A DNA stretch of 64,000 bases from the NCBI RefSeq assembly GCF_900109465.1, contig NZ_FOAZ01000017.1, forward strand, positions 1-64,000, written 5' to 3'. The stretch's first letter is position 1, and the number at the start of each line of letters is the position of its first letter. A program made the position numbers and the translations under genes. The notes beneath the pieces are model-generated. The model saw only the letters and a program-made list of their open reading frames with translations, had not been told where the DNA came from and did no database searches. Below are positions 54,430-63,582 of the stretch, piece after piece. Source of the DNA: Streptacidiphilus jiangxiensis. Lineage in GTDB: Bacteria; Actinomycetota; Actinomycetes; Streptomycetales; Streptomycetaceae.

Positions 54430-55617
54430 TCAGCCCCCGCCCGCCGCCAGGTCCGCCGCCGTCAGCGCCAGCGCCAGGGCGCCGTCGAGCAGGGCGGCGT
54501 CCGCCGTCGCGGTGGCGCAGGCGGCGGCGAACTCGCGCTGATGGTTGACGGCCGGCAGCGAGCCCACCCCGATGTAGGGGTGCAGGGCGCGCACCACGCG
54601 GGAGACGTTGCCCATGTCGGTGGAGGCCCGGTTCATCCGCGCCGCCGGATCGCCCGGCGGCGCGAAGCGGCGGCCGATCCCCTCGGCGTTGCGGCGGTAG
54701 CGGGCGACCAGCTCCGCGTCGTTGCGGAACTCCGAGTACGGCGGGCTCTCCGGCTCGATCTCCAGCGCGCAGCCGGAGGCCAGCGCACCGGCCCGGAAGC
54801 ACGCCTCCACGCGGCCCTGGATCCGGTCCAGCTCCTCCAGGCTGGAGGCGCGCACGTACCAGCGCCCCTCCGTCCGTTCGGGGATCGCGTTGGGCGCCTC
54901 TCCCCCGCGGGTCACCAGCCCGTGCACGCGCGTGGTCGACGGCAGTTGCTGGCGCAGCAGACCGATACCGACCTGGGCGACGGTGAACGCGTCGGCCGCG
55001 TTGCGGCCCTGCTCGGGGTAGGCGGCCGCGTGGGCGGCCCGGCCGGTGTACTGGACGTTCAGGTGCGCGACGGCGAACGGCTCGGCCTCGGCGACGTCGA
55101 CCGGGCCGGGGTGGACCATCATCGCCACGTCCACGCCCTCGAACGCCCCTCGCTCCAACATGAGGATCTTGCCGCCGCCGCCCTCCTCGGCCGGGGTGCC
55201 GAGGACGGTGACGGTCAGCCCGAGGTCGTCGGCGACCCGGGCCAGCGCGCCGGCGGCGCCGACGGCCGCGGCGGCGATGAGGTTGTGTCCGCAGGCATGG
55301 CCGAGTCCGGGCAGCGCGTCGTACTCGGCGCAGAGCGCGACGTGCAGCGGGCCGCTGCCGATCCGGGCGGCGAAGGCGGTGGGCAGCTCACAGACCCCAG
55401 GCGTGACGGCGTAGCCGAGCTCGTCGAGGAGGGAGGCGGTCCAGCGGGCCGCCTTCTCCTCCTCCCAGGCCGTCTCGGGGTTGGCGTGGAGCCGGTGCGA
55501 GAGGCCGGTCAGTCGGTCTTCGAGAGCACCGATCGTGTCGCGGAGCACCGCGCGCGCGGAGTCGGGCGCTTGCGCGAGAGCGGTGCTCGCACCGGTGTCC
55601 ACCGCTCCGGTGCTCAC
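54430..55617 (-). CDS. M20-family amidohydrolase
   Basis: 395 residues from GTG 55617, overlapping the DUF1028 stop (GTGA). Metal/catalytic motifs: ALCAEYDALPGLGHACGHN (Asp and His ligands), GTPAEEGGGGK (Glu-Glu) and MVHPGPVD. The dimerisation domain has NVQYTGRAAHAAAYPEQGRNA. It belongs to the M20D/AbgB-like amidohydrolases that remove acyl or aminobenzoyl groups. The C-terminal STDMGNVSRVVRALHPYIGVG is typical. It is the last gene of the RidA-DUF1028-M20 operon. Confidence 0.92.
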   Translation of the reverse strand: MSTGAVDTGASTALAQAPDSARAVLRDTIGALEDRLTGLSHRLHANPETAWEEEKAARWTASLLDELGYAVTPGVCELPTAFAARIGSGPLHVALCAEYDALPGLGHACGHNLIAAAAVGAAGALARVADDLGLTVTVLGTPAEEGGGGKILMLERGAFEGVDVAMMVHPGPVDVAEAEPFAVAHLNVQYTGRAAHAAAYPEQGRNAADAFTVAQVGIGLLRQQLPSTTRVHGLVTRGGEAPNAIPERTEGRWYVRASSLEELDRIQGRVEACFRAGALASGCALEIEPESPPYSEFRNDAELVARYRRNAEGIGRRFAPPGDPAARMNRASTDMGNVSRVVRALHPYIGVGSLPAVNHQREFAAACATATADAALLDGALALALTAADLAAGGG

Positions 55618-56294
55618 AGGTCCCCCGGCACGCCGTAGCTGGGCGCCCGTTCGGGGGCCAGGGCGCGCTGGACGTAGGCGTCCTGCTGCGGTTCCCACCG
55701 GCGCCACAGCATGCCGAGCTCCGCGACCGGCTCGCCCTCGGTCCAGTCGACCCGCAGGTCGACGACGGGCCACGGCACGGCGTCGGCGACCAGCAGGCCC
55801 GCCGAGTGCAGCGGCCCCTCCTCGCCACCCGCCGCCAGACCGGCGGTCAGCGCGTCCAGCAGCCGCTCCGCCAGGGGAAGTTCCGAGGACGTCGCGGTAA
55901 AGGCGTCGACCATGGACTGCGGCACGCCCGCGTGCAGCAGCATGTTCCCGGCACCCACGCACTCCGCGCCGACCGCCTGCGCGTACGTGCCGAGCGCGTG
56001 CTCGCCGGAGAACGCGGCCGGGCTGCCCTCGGCTCCGACCGCCGTCAACTGGCGCCAGGCGATCAGGGTCTCGGTCTCGGCGGTGTGCCGCACCGCGTCG
56101 GACGCCGACGACCCGGCGGCCATGAGGTCCAGCAGCCACGGGCCGAGCCGGGGGTCGGTGACGTTCTGCGTGCAGACCGCCCCCACGCCCGCCCGCACGT
56201 GCGCGCAGCGGGCGGCGACCGCCGGGCTGGAGGAGGCGATGACCACGCCGACCTGCCCGGTGCGGGAGCACCGGGCGGCGAGGGAGAGCGTCAC
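55614..56294 (-). CDS. DUF1028-family protein
   Basis: 226 residues from GTG 56294, overlapping the RidA stop. The family start TLSLAARCSRTGQVGVVIASSSPAVAARCAHVRAGVGAV and the mid-block TQNVTDPRLGPWLLDLMAAG fit DUF1028, an Ntn-hydrolase-like family with a processed-looking N-terminal Ser/Thr. The C-terminus has PWPVVDLRVDWTEGEPVAEL. Catalysis is not proven for the family. Its stop overlaps the start of the M20 gene, so the three genes are translationally coupled. Confidence 0.88.
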   Translation of the reverse strand: MTLSLAARCSRTGQVGVVIASSSPAVAARCAHVRAGVGAVCTQNVTDPRLGPWLLDLMAAGSSASDAVRHTAETETLIAWRQLTAVGAEGSPAAFSGEHALGTYAQAVGAECVGAGNMLLHAGVPQSMVDAFTATSSELPLAERLLDALTAGLAAGGEEGPLHSAGLLVADAVPWPVVDLRVDWTEGEPVAELGMLWRRWEPQQDAYVQRALAPERAPSYGVPGDL

Positions 56295-56764
56295 AGCAGC
56301 TCCCCTCGCTCGGCCGCCTTCGCGTGCCGGATCCCGGCGGCCTCGGCGCGGCGCGAGGCGGGGATGACGGCGGTCGCGTCGATCTCCACCAGCCACTCCG
56401 GTCGAGCCAGGGCGGAGACCACCAGCCCGGTGGAGACGTAGTGCACGCCCTTGAGCCAGCGGCCCATCACCTTGTAGACCGACTCGCGGAAGCGGATGTC
56501 GGTCAGGTAGATGGTGATCTTGGTGATCTCGTCCAGCGCGCTGCCGGACTCCTCCAGCAGCATGGCGATGTTGGCCATCGCCTTCTCCGCCTGGGCCTCG
56601 ACATCGCCCACGCCGACGCTCTCGCGGGTCTCCAGATCCTGCCCGATCTGGCCGCGCAGGTAGACGGTGCCCTCGGCGACGACGGCCTGGGCGAGGTCGT
56701 TGGCGAGCCGCTGCTCGGGATAGGTGTCGGCCGTGTTGAAACGCCGGATGCGGTGGTGGACCAT
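56291..56764 (-). CDS. RidA (YjgF/UK114)-family protein
   Basis: 157 residues from ATG 56764 (GGGAGAGGC upstream). RidA family features: VYLRGQIGQDLETRESVG, QAEKAMANIAMLLEESGSALDEITKITIYLTDI, and the C-terminal LARPEWLVEIDATAVIP. The catalytic Arg position of true RidA (an Arg in the family's RNVxVI-like strand) is not clearly matched, so this is a Rid paralog. Rid proteins hydrolyse reactive enamine/imines. First gene of the operon; divergent LysR at 56916. Confidence 0.9.
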   Translation of the reverse strand: MVHHRIRRFNTADTYPEQRLANDLAQAVVAEGTVYLRGQIGQDLETRESVGVGDVEAQAEKAMANIAMLLEESGSALDEITKITIYLTDIRFRESVYKVMGRWLKGVHYVSTGLVVSALARPEWLVEIDATAVIPASRRAEAAGIRHAKAAERGELL

Positions 56765-56874
56765 CAGTTCGCCTCTCCCGGGGCTGGTGAAGTGGGAGTC
56801 CTCGGCCGGAGGGCCGCACCACCACTATGGAATCGGGACTTCCGCCGGTAAAGCAGATCTTTTAGTGTTGGGTC

Positions 56875-56889
56875 ATCTCCAAATCAGAT
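56875..56889. promoter_or_regulatory. ATC-N9-GAT LysR-type box
   Basis: ATC-TCCAAATCA-GAT is the LysR consensus layout, located 27 bp before the LysR ATG and 110 bp before the RidA gene start. It is the likely binding site for the divergent regulator. Confidence 0.5.
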
Positions 56890-56915
56890 ACCGAATCCCA
56901 GGACGAGGTGCGGAC

Positions 56916-57821
56916 ATGGCGGAAGCGGTCGGGTTCACCCTGGCGCAGCTGCGGTACTTCGTGGTGGCCGCCGAGGCCGGCAGCATGACCGCGGCCGCCG
57001 AGCGGCTGCTGATCGCCCAGTCGGCGGTCTCCACGGCGGTGTCGAACCTGGAGCACCAGCTCGGCGTCCAGCTGTTCATCCGCCGCAAGGGCAAGGGCCT
57101 GGTGGCCACCCCGGCCGGGGAACGCCTGCTGCTGCAGGCGCGCGAGCTGCTCACGCACGCGGCCGACGTGGCCGCCGAGGCACGCGGCGGCGAGAGCGGG
57201 CTGAGCGGCCCGGTCCGGCTCGGCTGCTTCGTCACCCTCGCGCCCTTCGTCCTGCCCGGCCTGCTGGCGGCCTCGGCCGAGCGCCACCCGCAGCTCCAGG
57301 TGGACGTCCTCGAAGGGGAGGCGGACGAGCTCGACCGGGCCCTGCGCACCGGCCGGATCGACTTCGCGCTCACCTACGATCTCGGTCTCGGGCCCGGCAT
57401 CGCGCGCGAGACCATCGCCTCGCTCCCGGCCCACGCGCTCGTCCCGGCCGACCACCCGCTGGCCTCCCGCGGCGCGATCGACCTGGCCGAGCTGGCCCAC
57501 GAGCCGTTCGTGCTGCTCGATCTGCCGCACAGCCGCGACTACTTCTTCGCCCTGGTCACCGCGACCGGCGTCACCCCCGTGGTGCGGCACCGCTCGCACA
57601 ACTACGAGGCGGTCCGCTCCCTGGTCGCCCTCGGTCACGGCTTCTCCGTCCTGCACCAGCGCCCGGCCACCGACCACACCTACAGCGGCGCCCGCGTCGC
57701 CGTCCTGGCCCTGACCAACGAGCATCCGCCCCTCGACCTGGTCCTCGCCCGCATGGACGGCGTCCGTCAGACCGCCCGCGCGGCCGCCGTGATGGACCTC
57801 GCCCACGAACTGCTGTCCTAA
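56916..57821 (+). CDS. LysR-family transcriptional regulator
   Basis: 301 residues from ATG 56916 (AGGACGAGGTGCGGAC upstream). The HTH is at 5-63 (LRYFVVAAEAGSMTAAAERL, then AQSAVSTAVSNLEHQL), followed by the substrate-binding domain. It diverges from the RidA-DUF1028-M20 operon with a T-N11-A type box between, so it is the probable activator of that operon. The stop overlaps the convergent YhgE-like gene by 4 bp. Confidence 0.92.
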   Translation: MAEAVGFTLAQLRYFVVAAEAGSMTAAAERLLIAQSAVSTAVSNLEHQLGVQLFIRRKGKGLVATPAGERLLLQARELLTHAADVAAEARGGESGLSGPVRLGCFVTLAPFVLPGLLAASAERHPQLQVDVLEGEADELDRALRTGRIDFALTYDLGLGPGIARETIASLPAHALVPADHPLASRGAIDLAELAHEPFVLLDLPHSRDYFFALVTATGVTPVVRHRSHNYEAVRSLVALGHGFSVLHQRPATDHTYSGARVAVLALTNEHPPLDLVLARMDGVRQTARAAAVMDLAHELLS

Positions 57822-59125
57822 CCGGCAGCAGGGACCTGCGGCTGCGGAGTGAGGCGCTTGAGCCCCTTGCGGTCGTAGTAGCGGGTCATGCCGAAACCGA
57901 AGAGCAGGGCGGCGACCGTGCCGATCGCGATCATGATCCAGGCCCGGGTCAGGCCCGCGTCGGCGCGGGCGTCGAAGTAGAGGATCGACCGCACTCCGGC
58001 GCTGAGTTGGCGCATCGGCTCGAACGCGCCGAGGAAGCGGTAGAAGGCCGGGGTCGCCTCCAGCGGCACGGTCGCCCCGGAGGAGGGCAGGGCCAGGGCG
58101 ATGAAGACGAACATCGACACCAGCTGCCCGATGCTGCCGAACGCGGCGTTGATGGCCTGGACGCCGAGCCCCACGGCCAGGCAGGCGCAGTAGGAGAAGA
58201 TCCACAGCAGCGGGATGTGCGCGGCGTCCATGCCGAGCACGGCGATGCACGCCACCATCACCAGCGTCGTGGTGAGCACCGAGATCCCGGCGGTCATGGC
58301 CATCTTGAGCACCAGCGTCTGGGTCCGGTCGATCGGGACGGTCGGGCGGCGGGTGTGCCAGGGGCCGATCTCACTGTCCGCGTAGCCGAGCGAGGTGTCC
58401 ACGCCGTTGTGGACCAGGTTGCCCCCGATGAAGCCGCTGAGCACCAGCAGCAGCGTGTAGTAGAACGCGCTGAGCCCCAACCCGCTGTGCTGCCCGATGG
58501 GGTGGCCGACCTGCGTCACCACGGCGACCGGATCGGCCAGCAGCAGCCGGGTGGTCGCGTCGGTGCCCGCCGTCGTGGGCGAGGCGGTCAGCTGCCTGCC
58601 GATGGCCAGCGAGGCCTGGTGGGCGGCGTTCTGGTTGATCTGCGAGGCGAGCGAGGAGCCGAGGCTGCCCACCCCGGGGTTGGTGAGCACCGTGATCGTC
58701 GGTCGGGCCTTCGCCTCGGCCGTGGTCAGCGCCGTGACGGAGGCGGTGAAGTCTGCCGGGATCACCAGCGCGCCGTAGATCTTGCCGGAGGCCAGCTGGT
58801 CCTGCGCCTCGGCCTGGCTCACCTGCCGCCAGTCCACCGAACCGGCGGGCGAGGCCGCGACGATCGAGCGGGCCACCTGCGTCCCGAGGTTCTCGCGCTG
58901 CCCGGGCGGCGGCGCCCCAGTGTCCGCGTTCACCACGGCGACCGGCAGCCGGTGCAGGTTGCCGTTCGGGTCGATCACCCCGCCCATGTAGAGCAGTGAC
59001 AGCACCAGCGCCACCAGCGAGGCGAGCACCGACGGGATCAGCCACAGCATCGGACGCCGCAGCAGTGCACCGGCACGGATCTGCCGCGCGACGTCGCGAC
59101 CACGCGACGGGATCGGGGAGGCCAT
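57818..59125 (-). CDS. YhgE/Pip-like (ABC-2 superfamily) membrane protein
   Basis: 435 residues from ATG 59125. One N-terminal membrane helix (about 28-48), a large extracytoplasmic domain (VAVVNADTGAPPPGQRENLG, GKIYGALVIPADFTASV) and five to six C-terminal helices (about 220-420). This is the YhgE/Pip or DUF3533-like arrangement, an ABC-2-type permease fold without its own ATPase. Roles reported for the family include phage receptor in Gram-positives and export-related functions; nothing shows which applies here. It converges on the LysR gene. Confidence 0.82.
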   Translation of the reverse strand: MASPIPSRGRDVARQIRAGALLRRPMLWLIPSVLASLVALVLSLLYMGGVIDPNGNLHRLPVAVVNADTGAPPPGQRENLGTQVARSIVAASPAGSVDWRQVSQAEAQDQLASGKIYGALVIPADFTASVTALTTAEAKARPTITVLTNPGVGSLGSSLASQINQNAAHQASLAIGRQLTASPTTAGTDATTRLLLADPVAVVTQVGHPIGQHSGLGLSAFYYTLLLVLSGFIGGNLVHNGVDTSLGYADSEIGPWHTRRPTVPIDRTQTLVLKMAMTAGISVLTTTLVMVACIAVLGMDAAHIPLLWIFSYCACLAVGLGVQAINAAFGSIGQLVSMFVFIALALPSSGATVPLEATPAFYRFLGAFEPMRQLSAGVRSILYFDARADAGLTRAWIMIAIGTVAALLFGFGMTRYYDRKGLKRLTPQPQVPAAG

Positions 59126-59186
59126 GAACCCTCACGCTAGAGCGCATGCCCCGGCGCCCCGCCGCACGACACGCTCCCGACACCAC

Positions 59187-59468
59187 TCAGCTGCTGTGCA
59201 GGGCGGCGTCACAGTCCAGGCAGTGACGGGCGTGGTGCTCGGGCGGGTACCACGGGGCGTCGGGTCCGGCGGGGGTGTAGGGCTCGGGTTCGAGCTCGTC
59301 CGAGGAGACGCCGCAGAGGGTGCGCGGGAGTGGGGCGCCGGGGGCGCGGGGGTCGGGCTCGGCGGCGTGGACGGCGCGGACGCGGGCGCCGATGTCGGTC
59401 TCGCCGACGTCGGGGTCCACCACCTCCGTCGCGGGTTCCAGCTCCAGCAGGACGACGATCGCTGTCAC
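59187..59468 (-). CDS. Small conserved-looking protein with C-terminal Cys pair
   Basis: 93 residues from GTG 59468 (AGGA 9 nt upstream). Composition is acidic and Pro-rich: AIVVLLELEPATEV, GARVRAVHAAEPDPRAPGAPLP, and the end HARHCLDCDAALHSS with CxxC. I do not recognise a named family. The gene diverges from the AfsR-like regulator with 79 bp between starts, so it may be under its control. A Zn-binding role for CLDC is only a guess. Confidence 0.6.
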   Translation of the reverse strand: MTAIVVLLELEPATEVVDPDVGETDIGARVRAVHAAEPDPRAPGAPLPRTLCGVSSDELEPEPYTPAGPDAPWYPPEHHARHCLDCDAALHSS

Positions 59469-59547
59469 GGTTCGATCCTGCGCCCGCCCGCGGGCCCGCG
59501 CATCCGCAGGCGGCGGCAGCACGCGGCCCCCGTGGCAAAATCAGCGG

Positions 59548-62500
59548 GTGCAGATCGCGATACTGGGGCCCTTGGCGGTGCGCACGGCCGACGGCGAGGT
59601 GGCCGACGTGCCGGGTGCGCGGTTGCGCGGACTGCTGGTGGCGTTGGCGCTCCGGCCGGGGAACGTCGTCCCCAAGGGGGCGCTGGTCGACTGGATCTGG
59701 GGCGAGCAGCCGCCCGCCGACGCGGCGAACGCCCTGCAGCGGCTGGTGTCGCGACTGCGCAAGCTGCTGCCGCCGGGCGTGATCGCGGGGCAGCCGGACG
59801 GCTACCGGCTGCTGGTGGCGCCCGACGACGTCGACGCCGTGCGGTTCGAACGCCTCGTCAGCGCGGGCCTGGCCCAGGGCGAGGACGTCTGCGCGCGGGC
59901 GCGGCTGCTGGGCGAGGCCCTCGGGCTGTGGCGCGGCGGCGCGCTGCAGGACGTCGGGCTGCCGGACAGTGCCGCGTGCGAGGCGGCGGTGGTCCGGCTG
60001 GAGGCGATGCGGCTGGCCGCCACGGAGGAGCGGGTCGACGCGGAGGCCACCCTAGGGCGCGGCCCGGAGCTGGTGACCGAGCTGACGGATCTGGTGGCCG
60101 CGCATCCGGTGCGGGAACGGCTGGTGGCCGCGTTGATACGCGCGCTCGCCGCGGCGGGACGGGACAGCGAGGCTCTGCTCGTGTTCCAACGCGCACGGGA
60201 GGAGCTGGCCGACGCCCTGGGCGTCGACCCCTCGCCGGAGCTGTCGGCGCTGCATGTCGCGCTGCTGCGCGGCGAGTTGGGGCGACGACACGTGCCGCAG
60301 CGGCGGGGGACGGCGCCGCGGGAGGCGGTCCGCCGCACCAACCTGCGGGCCGAACTGACCAGCTTCGTGGGCAAGGACGGCGAGGTCGTGGCGGTCCGCG
60401 AGCTGCTCGCCGGGCACCGCCTCACGACGCTGGTCGGCCCGGGCGGTTCCGGCAAGACCCGGCTGGGCGTGGAGACCGCGCGCACGCTGCTCGACGATCT
60501 GCCGGACGGCGCCTGGCTGGTGGAGCTCGCGTCCGTCGGCACGAACACCACCGCGGACACCGGGGCAGGCGACGGCGATGGCAGCGACGTGGCACAGGCG
60601 GCGCTCGCGGCGCTGGGCCTGCGCGACGCCCTGCTCGGCGACACCCCGCACGCCGATCCGACCGAGCGGCTGATCGCCGCCATCCGCGAGCGCGAGACGC
60701 TGCTGGTCCTGGACAACTGCGAGCACCTGGTCGAGTCCGCGGCCGTCTTCGCGCACCGGGTCCTCGGGGAGTGCCGTGGGCTGCGGATCCTGGCCACGAG
60801 CCGCGAGCCGCTCGGCATCACCGGGGAGGCGCTGTGGCCGGTCGAGCCGCTGGCCCTGCCCGGGCCGGGTGCGACGGCGGGCGAGATCGCGGCCTCCCCC
60901 GCCGTCCGGCTGCTGCGCGACCGGGCCGGGGCGGTGCGCCCGGACCTCACCACAGACGCGGGCTCACCCGCCACGCTCACCACGATGGCGCGGATCTGCC
61001 GGGCCCTGGACGGGATGCCGCTGGCGATCGAGCTGGCCGCGGCCCGGCTGCGCACGATGACCCTCGACCAGCTCGCGCACCGGCTCGACGACCGGTTCCG
61101 GCTGCTGACCGGCGGCAGCCGGACCGCGCTGCCGCGCCACCGGACGCTGCGCGCGGTGGTCGACTGGAGCTGGGAGCTGCTCAGCGACGCCGAACGCGCG
61201 GCGCTGCGGCGGCTCGCGGTGTTCTCCGGCGGGGCGGGCCTGGAGGCGGCGGAGCGGGTCTGCGCGGGTGAGGGCGTCGAGCCCGAGGACGTGCTGGAAC
61301 TGCTCACCTCGCTGGTCGAGAAGTCGCTGCTGCTCGCGGAGAGCGTGGAGGGGGCGCCGGGCACGCAGGGCGACGCCGCCCCGCGCTACCGCATGATCAA
61401 CACGATCCGCGAGTACGCGGCCGCGCGCCTCGCCGAGGCGGGCGAGGCGGAGCGGGCCCGTCTCGCGCACCTGGCCTGCTTCACCGAGCTGGCCGAGGCC
61501 GCGGATCCGCATCTGCGCCGCGCCGAGCAACTGGAGTGGCTGGCCGTGCTGGGGGCCGACCACGACAACATCGGTGCGGCGATGCGCGGCGCCCTCGCGG
61601 CGGGCGAGGCGCAGGCGGCACAGCGCCTCGCCGCCGGGGCCGGCTGGTACTGGTGGCTCGGCGGCCACCGGGTCGAGGGCATGGAGCTGATCGGCGCCGC
61701 CGCGCGGATGCCCGGCGAGTCGACGGACGGGGTCCGGGCCATGGTCTACGGGCTGGTCGTGCTGTTCGTCAGCTCCGGCCGGGGCGACGAACAGCAGGTG
61801 GCGGAGTGGATCCGCGAGGCCCACCGGTTCAGCCGGCACGGCCGGGGCGACTACCCGCTGCTGGGCCTGATCGACGCGGTGGAGCGCCTGCTGCACGGCC
61901 TCGACCAGTTCCTCACCGCGTTCGAACCGCTGCTGGAGGACGCTGACCCGTGGATCGCCGCGCTGGCCCACCTGCACATGGGCAAGACACGGATCATGCT
62001 CGGCCAGGGCGGCCGGGAGGCGGACGCCTACCTGGAGGCGGCGCTCGACCGGTTCCGGGCGATCGGCGAGCGCTTCGGCGTCTCCTTCGCGCTGACGGAG
62101 CTGGCGGACCGGATCGCCGTGCGCGGCGACTTCGCCACCGCGTGCGCGTCCTACGAGGAGGCGATCGCGGTCGTCACCGAGCTCGGTGCCGTCGAGGACG
62201 TCATCCGGATGCGGTCGTTGCAGGCGAAGCTCTACCGGCTGCTGGACGACGCACCGGGTGAGGCGGCGGCCCTCGACGAGGCGCAGCGCTGCGCGGAGCG
62301 GGTCACCTGGCCGAACGCGCTGGCCGAACTGGCCCTGGCGAGAGCCGACCTCGCCCGCTGGGACGGCGACGCGCAGCAGGCGCGGCACCAACTCGACCTC
62401 GCCACCGACCTGCTGGGCGAGGACGCGGCGCTGCCGAACATCCGTGCCCTGCGGCACGACGTGCTCGGCCGGCTGGCGGAGGACCTGGACACCGCCCGCG

Positions 62501-62796
62501 CGCACGCGGCGGCGGCATGGGCGGCGACCGCGGAGGCGGGCATCGCGCCGCTGACCGCGCAGGTGCTGGTCGGCGTCGCGGAGTTGGCGCTGCGCCGCGA
62601 GGACCCGGAGCTGGCCGCGCGGCTGCTCGCCGCGAGCGCACAGGCCCGCGGCCTGCCGGACCGCTCCGACCCGAGCGCGGCGCGCGTCGAGGACGACGCA
62701 CGGAACCGCCTCGGTGACGTGGCGTTCGCCGAGGCGGTTCAGCAGGGCCAGGCGGCCGACCGGTCGCAACTGGTCGAGGCCGCGCTCGCGCCGTAG
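59548..62796 (+). CDS. AfsR/SARP-like regulator with BTAD, NB-ARC and TPR-like domains
   Basis: 1082 residues from GTG 59548. The N-terminal winged DNA-binding domain (1-90, VPGARLRGLLVALALRPGNVV, ANALQRLVSRLRKLLP) is followed by BTAD (about 95-245, AAHPVRERLVAALIRALAAAG). The NB-ARC ATPase starts near 280 with Walker A GPGGSGKT at 297-304, Walker B LLVLDNCEHL, and LATSREPLGITGE. C-terminal TPR-like helices follow. Such STAND regulators control secondary metabolism. CAAAAT at 59535-59540 lies 7 nt before the GTG and no Shine-Dalgarno is visible, so the mRNA may be leaderless. No biosynthetic cluster is visible; the DrrAB-type exporter follows convergently. Confidence 0.92.
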   Translation: MQIAILGPLAVRTADGEVADVPGARLRGLLVALALRPGNVVPKGALVDWIWGEQPPADAANALQRLVSRLRKLLPPGVIAGQPDGYRLLVAPDDVDAVRFERLVSAGLAQGEDVCARARLLGEALGLWRGGALQDVGLPDSAACEAAVVRLEAMRLAATEERVDAEATLGRGPELVTELTDLVAAHPVRERLVAALIRALAAAGRDSEALLVFQRAREELADALGVDPSPELSALHVALLRGELGRRHVPQRRGTAPREAVRRTNLRAELTSFVGKDGEVVAVRELLAGHRLTTLVGPGGSGKTRLGVETARTLLDDLPDGAWLVELASVGTNTTADTGAGDGDGSDVAQAALAALGLRDALLGDTPHADPTERLIAAIRERETLLVLDNCEHLVESAAVFAHRVLGECRGLRILATSREPLGITGEALWPVEPLALPGPGATAGEIAASPAVRLLRDRAGAVRPDLTTDAGSPATLTTMARICRALDGMPLAIELAAARLRTMTLDQLAHRLDDRFRLLTGGSRTALPRHRTLRAVVDWSWELLSDAERAALRRLAVFSGGAGLEAAERVCAGEGVEPEDVLELLTSLVEKSLLLAESVEGAPGTQGDAAPRYRMINTIREYAAARLAEAGEAERARLAHLACFTELAEAADPHLRRAEQLEWLAVLGADHDNIGAAMRGALAAGEAQAAQRLAAGAGWYWWLGGHRVEGMELIGAAARMPGESTDGVRAMVYGLVVLFVSSGRGDEQQVAEWIREAHRFSRHGRGDYPLLGLIDAVERLLHGLDQFLTAFEPLLEDADPWIAALAHLHMGKTRIMLGQGGREADAYLEAALDRFRAIGERFGVSFALTELADRIAVRGDFATACASYEEAIAVVTELGAVEDVIRMRSLQAKLYRLLDDAPGEAAALDEAQRCAERVTWPNALAELALARADLARWDGDAQQARHQLDLATDLLGEDAALPNIRALRHDVLGRLAEDLDTARAHAAAAWAATAEAGIAPLTAQVLVGVAELALRREDPELAARLLAASAQARGLPDRSDPSAARVEDDARNRLGDVAFAEAVQQGQAADRSQLVEAALAP

Positions 62797-62820
62797 GCAC
62801 CAGCGGGCCGGACCCCGGGA

Positions 62821-63582
62821 TCAGGCGCGCTTCCGGAAGGTGGAGACCGCCCAGAGGTAGCCGACGACCGCGAACCCGACGCACCAGGCGAGGGCGACGA
62901 CCAGGTGGCCGGTGTCCGGGTGGCCGGTCAGCAGTCCGCGCAGGGTCTCGATGACCGGGGTGAAGGGCTGGTACTCGGCGAACTGCCGCACACCCGCGCC
63001 CATCGTGTCGGCGGGGACGAACGCGCTGCTCAGGAAGGGCAGCATGATCAGCGGCACGGTGGCCATACCGGCCGACTCGACGGTCCTGGCGGCCAGGCCC
63101 ATGGCGACGGTGAGCCAGCTGAGCGCGAAGGAGAGCAGCAGCATCAGGCCGATCGCGCCGAACCAGTCCAGGGCACTGGCGTGGGGACGGAAGCCCATCG
63201 CGAAGCCGAGGCCGATGATGGCCGCGTCGGCGATCAGGGCGCGCACGGTCGTCGAGACGACGTGGCCGGCGAGCACGGCACCGTGGGAGACGTCCATGGC
63301 CTTGAACCGGTTGATGATGCCCTTGGTCATGTCGCCGTTGACGGCGGCGGCGGTCGGTCCGAGGCCGTAGCCGATGGCCATCACCAGCAGGCCCGGCACC
63401 GCGTAGTCGACGTACTTTCCCTGGACCTTGAAGGCCCCGCCGAAGACGTAGACGAACATCAGCATCATCACCAGCGGGAACAGCACCGCGTTGAACAGCG
63501 CGACGGGGTTCCGGAGGGTGTGCTTGGCGTTGCGGCGCAGCATGACGGCCGAGTCGCCGAACGAGGTCGCGAGGGTGCTCAT
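62821..63582 (-). CDS. ABC-2 type permease (DrrB-like)
   Basis: 253 residues from ATG 63582, overlapping the ATPase stop by 4 bp. Six membrane helices; AVLFPLVMMLMFVYVFGGAF and the GIINRFKAMDVSH cytosolic loop are typical of DrrB/ABC2_membrane exporters. With the preceding ATPase it should form an efflux pump for a drug-like compound or lipid. It is convergent with the AfsR-like gene, 24 nt apart. Confidence 0.92.
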   Translation of the reverse strand: MSTLATSFGDSAVMLRRNAKHTLRNPVALFNAVLFPLVMMLMFVYVFGGAFKVQGKYVDYAVPGLLVMAIGYGLGPTAAAVNGDMTKGIINRFKAMDVSHGAVLAGHVVSTTVRALIADAAIIGLGFAMGFRPHASALDWFGAIGLMLLLSFALSWLTVAMGLAARTVESAGMATVPLIMLPFLSSAFVPADTMGAGVRQFAEYQPFTPVIETLRGLLTGHPDTGHLVVALAWCVGFAVVGYLWAVSTFRKRA

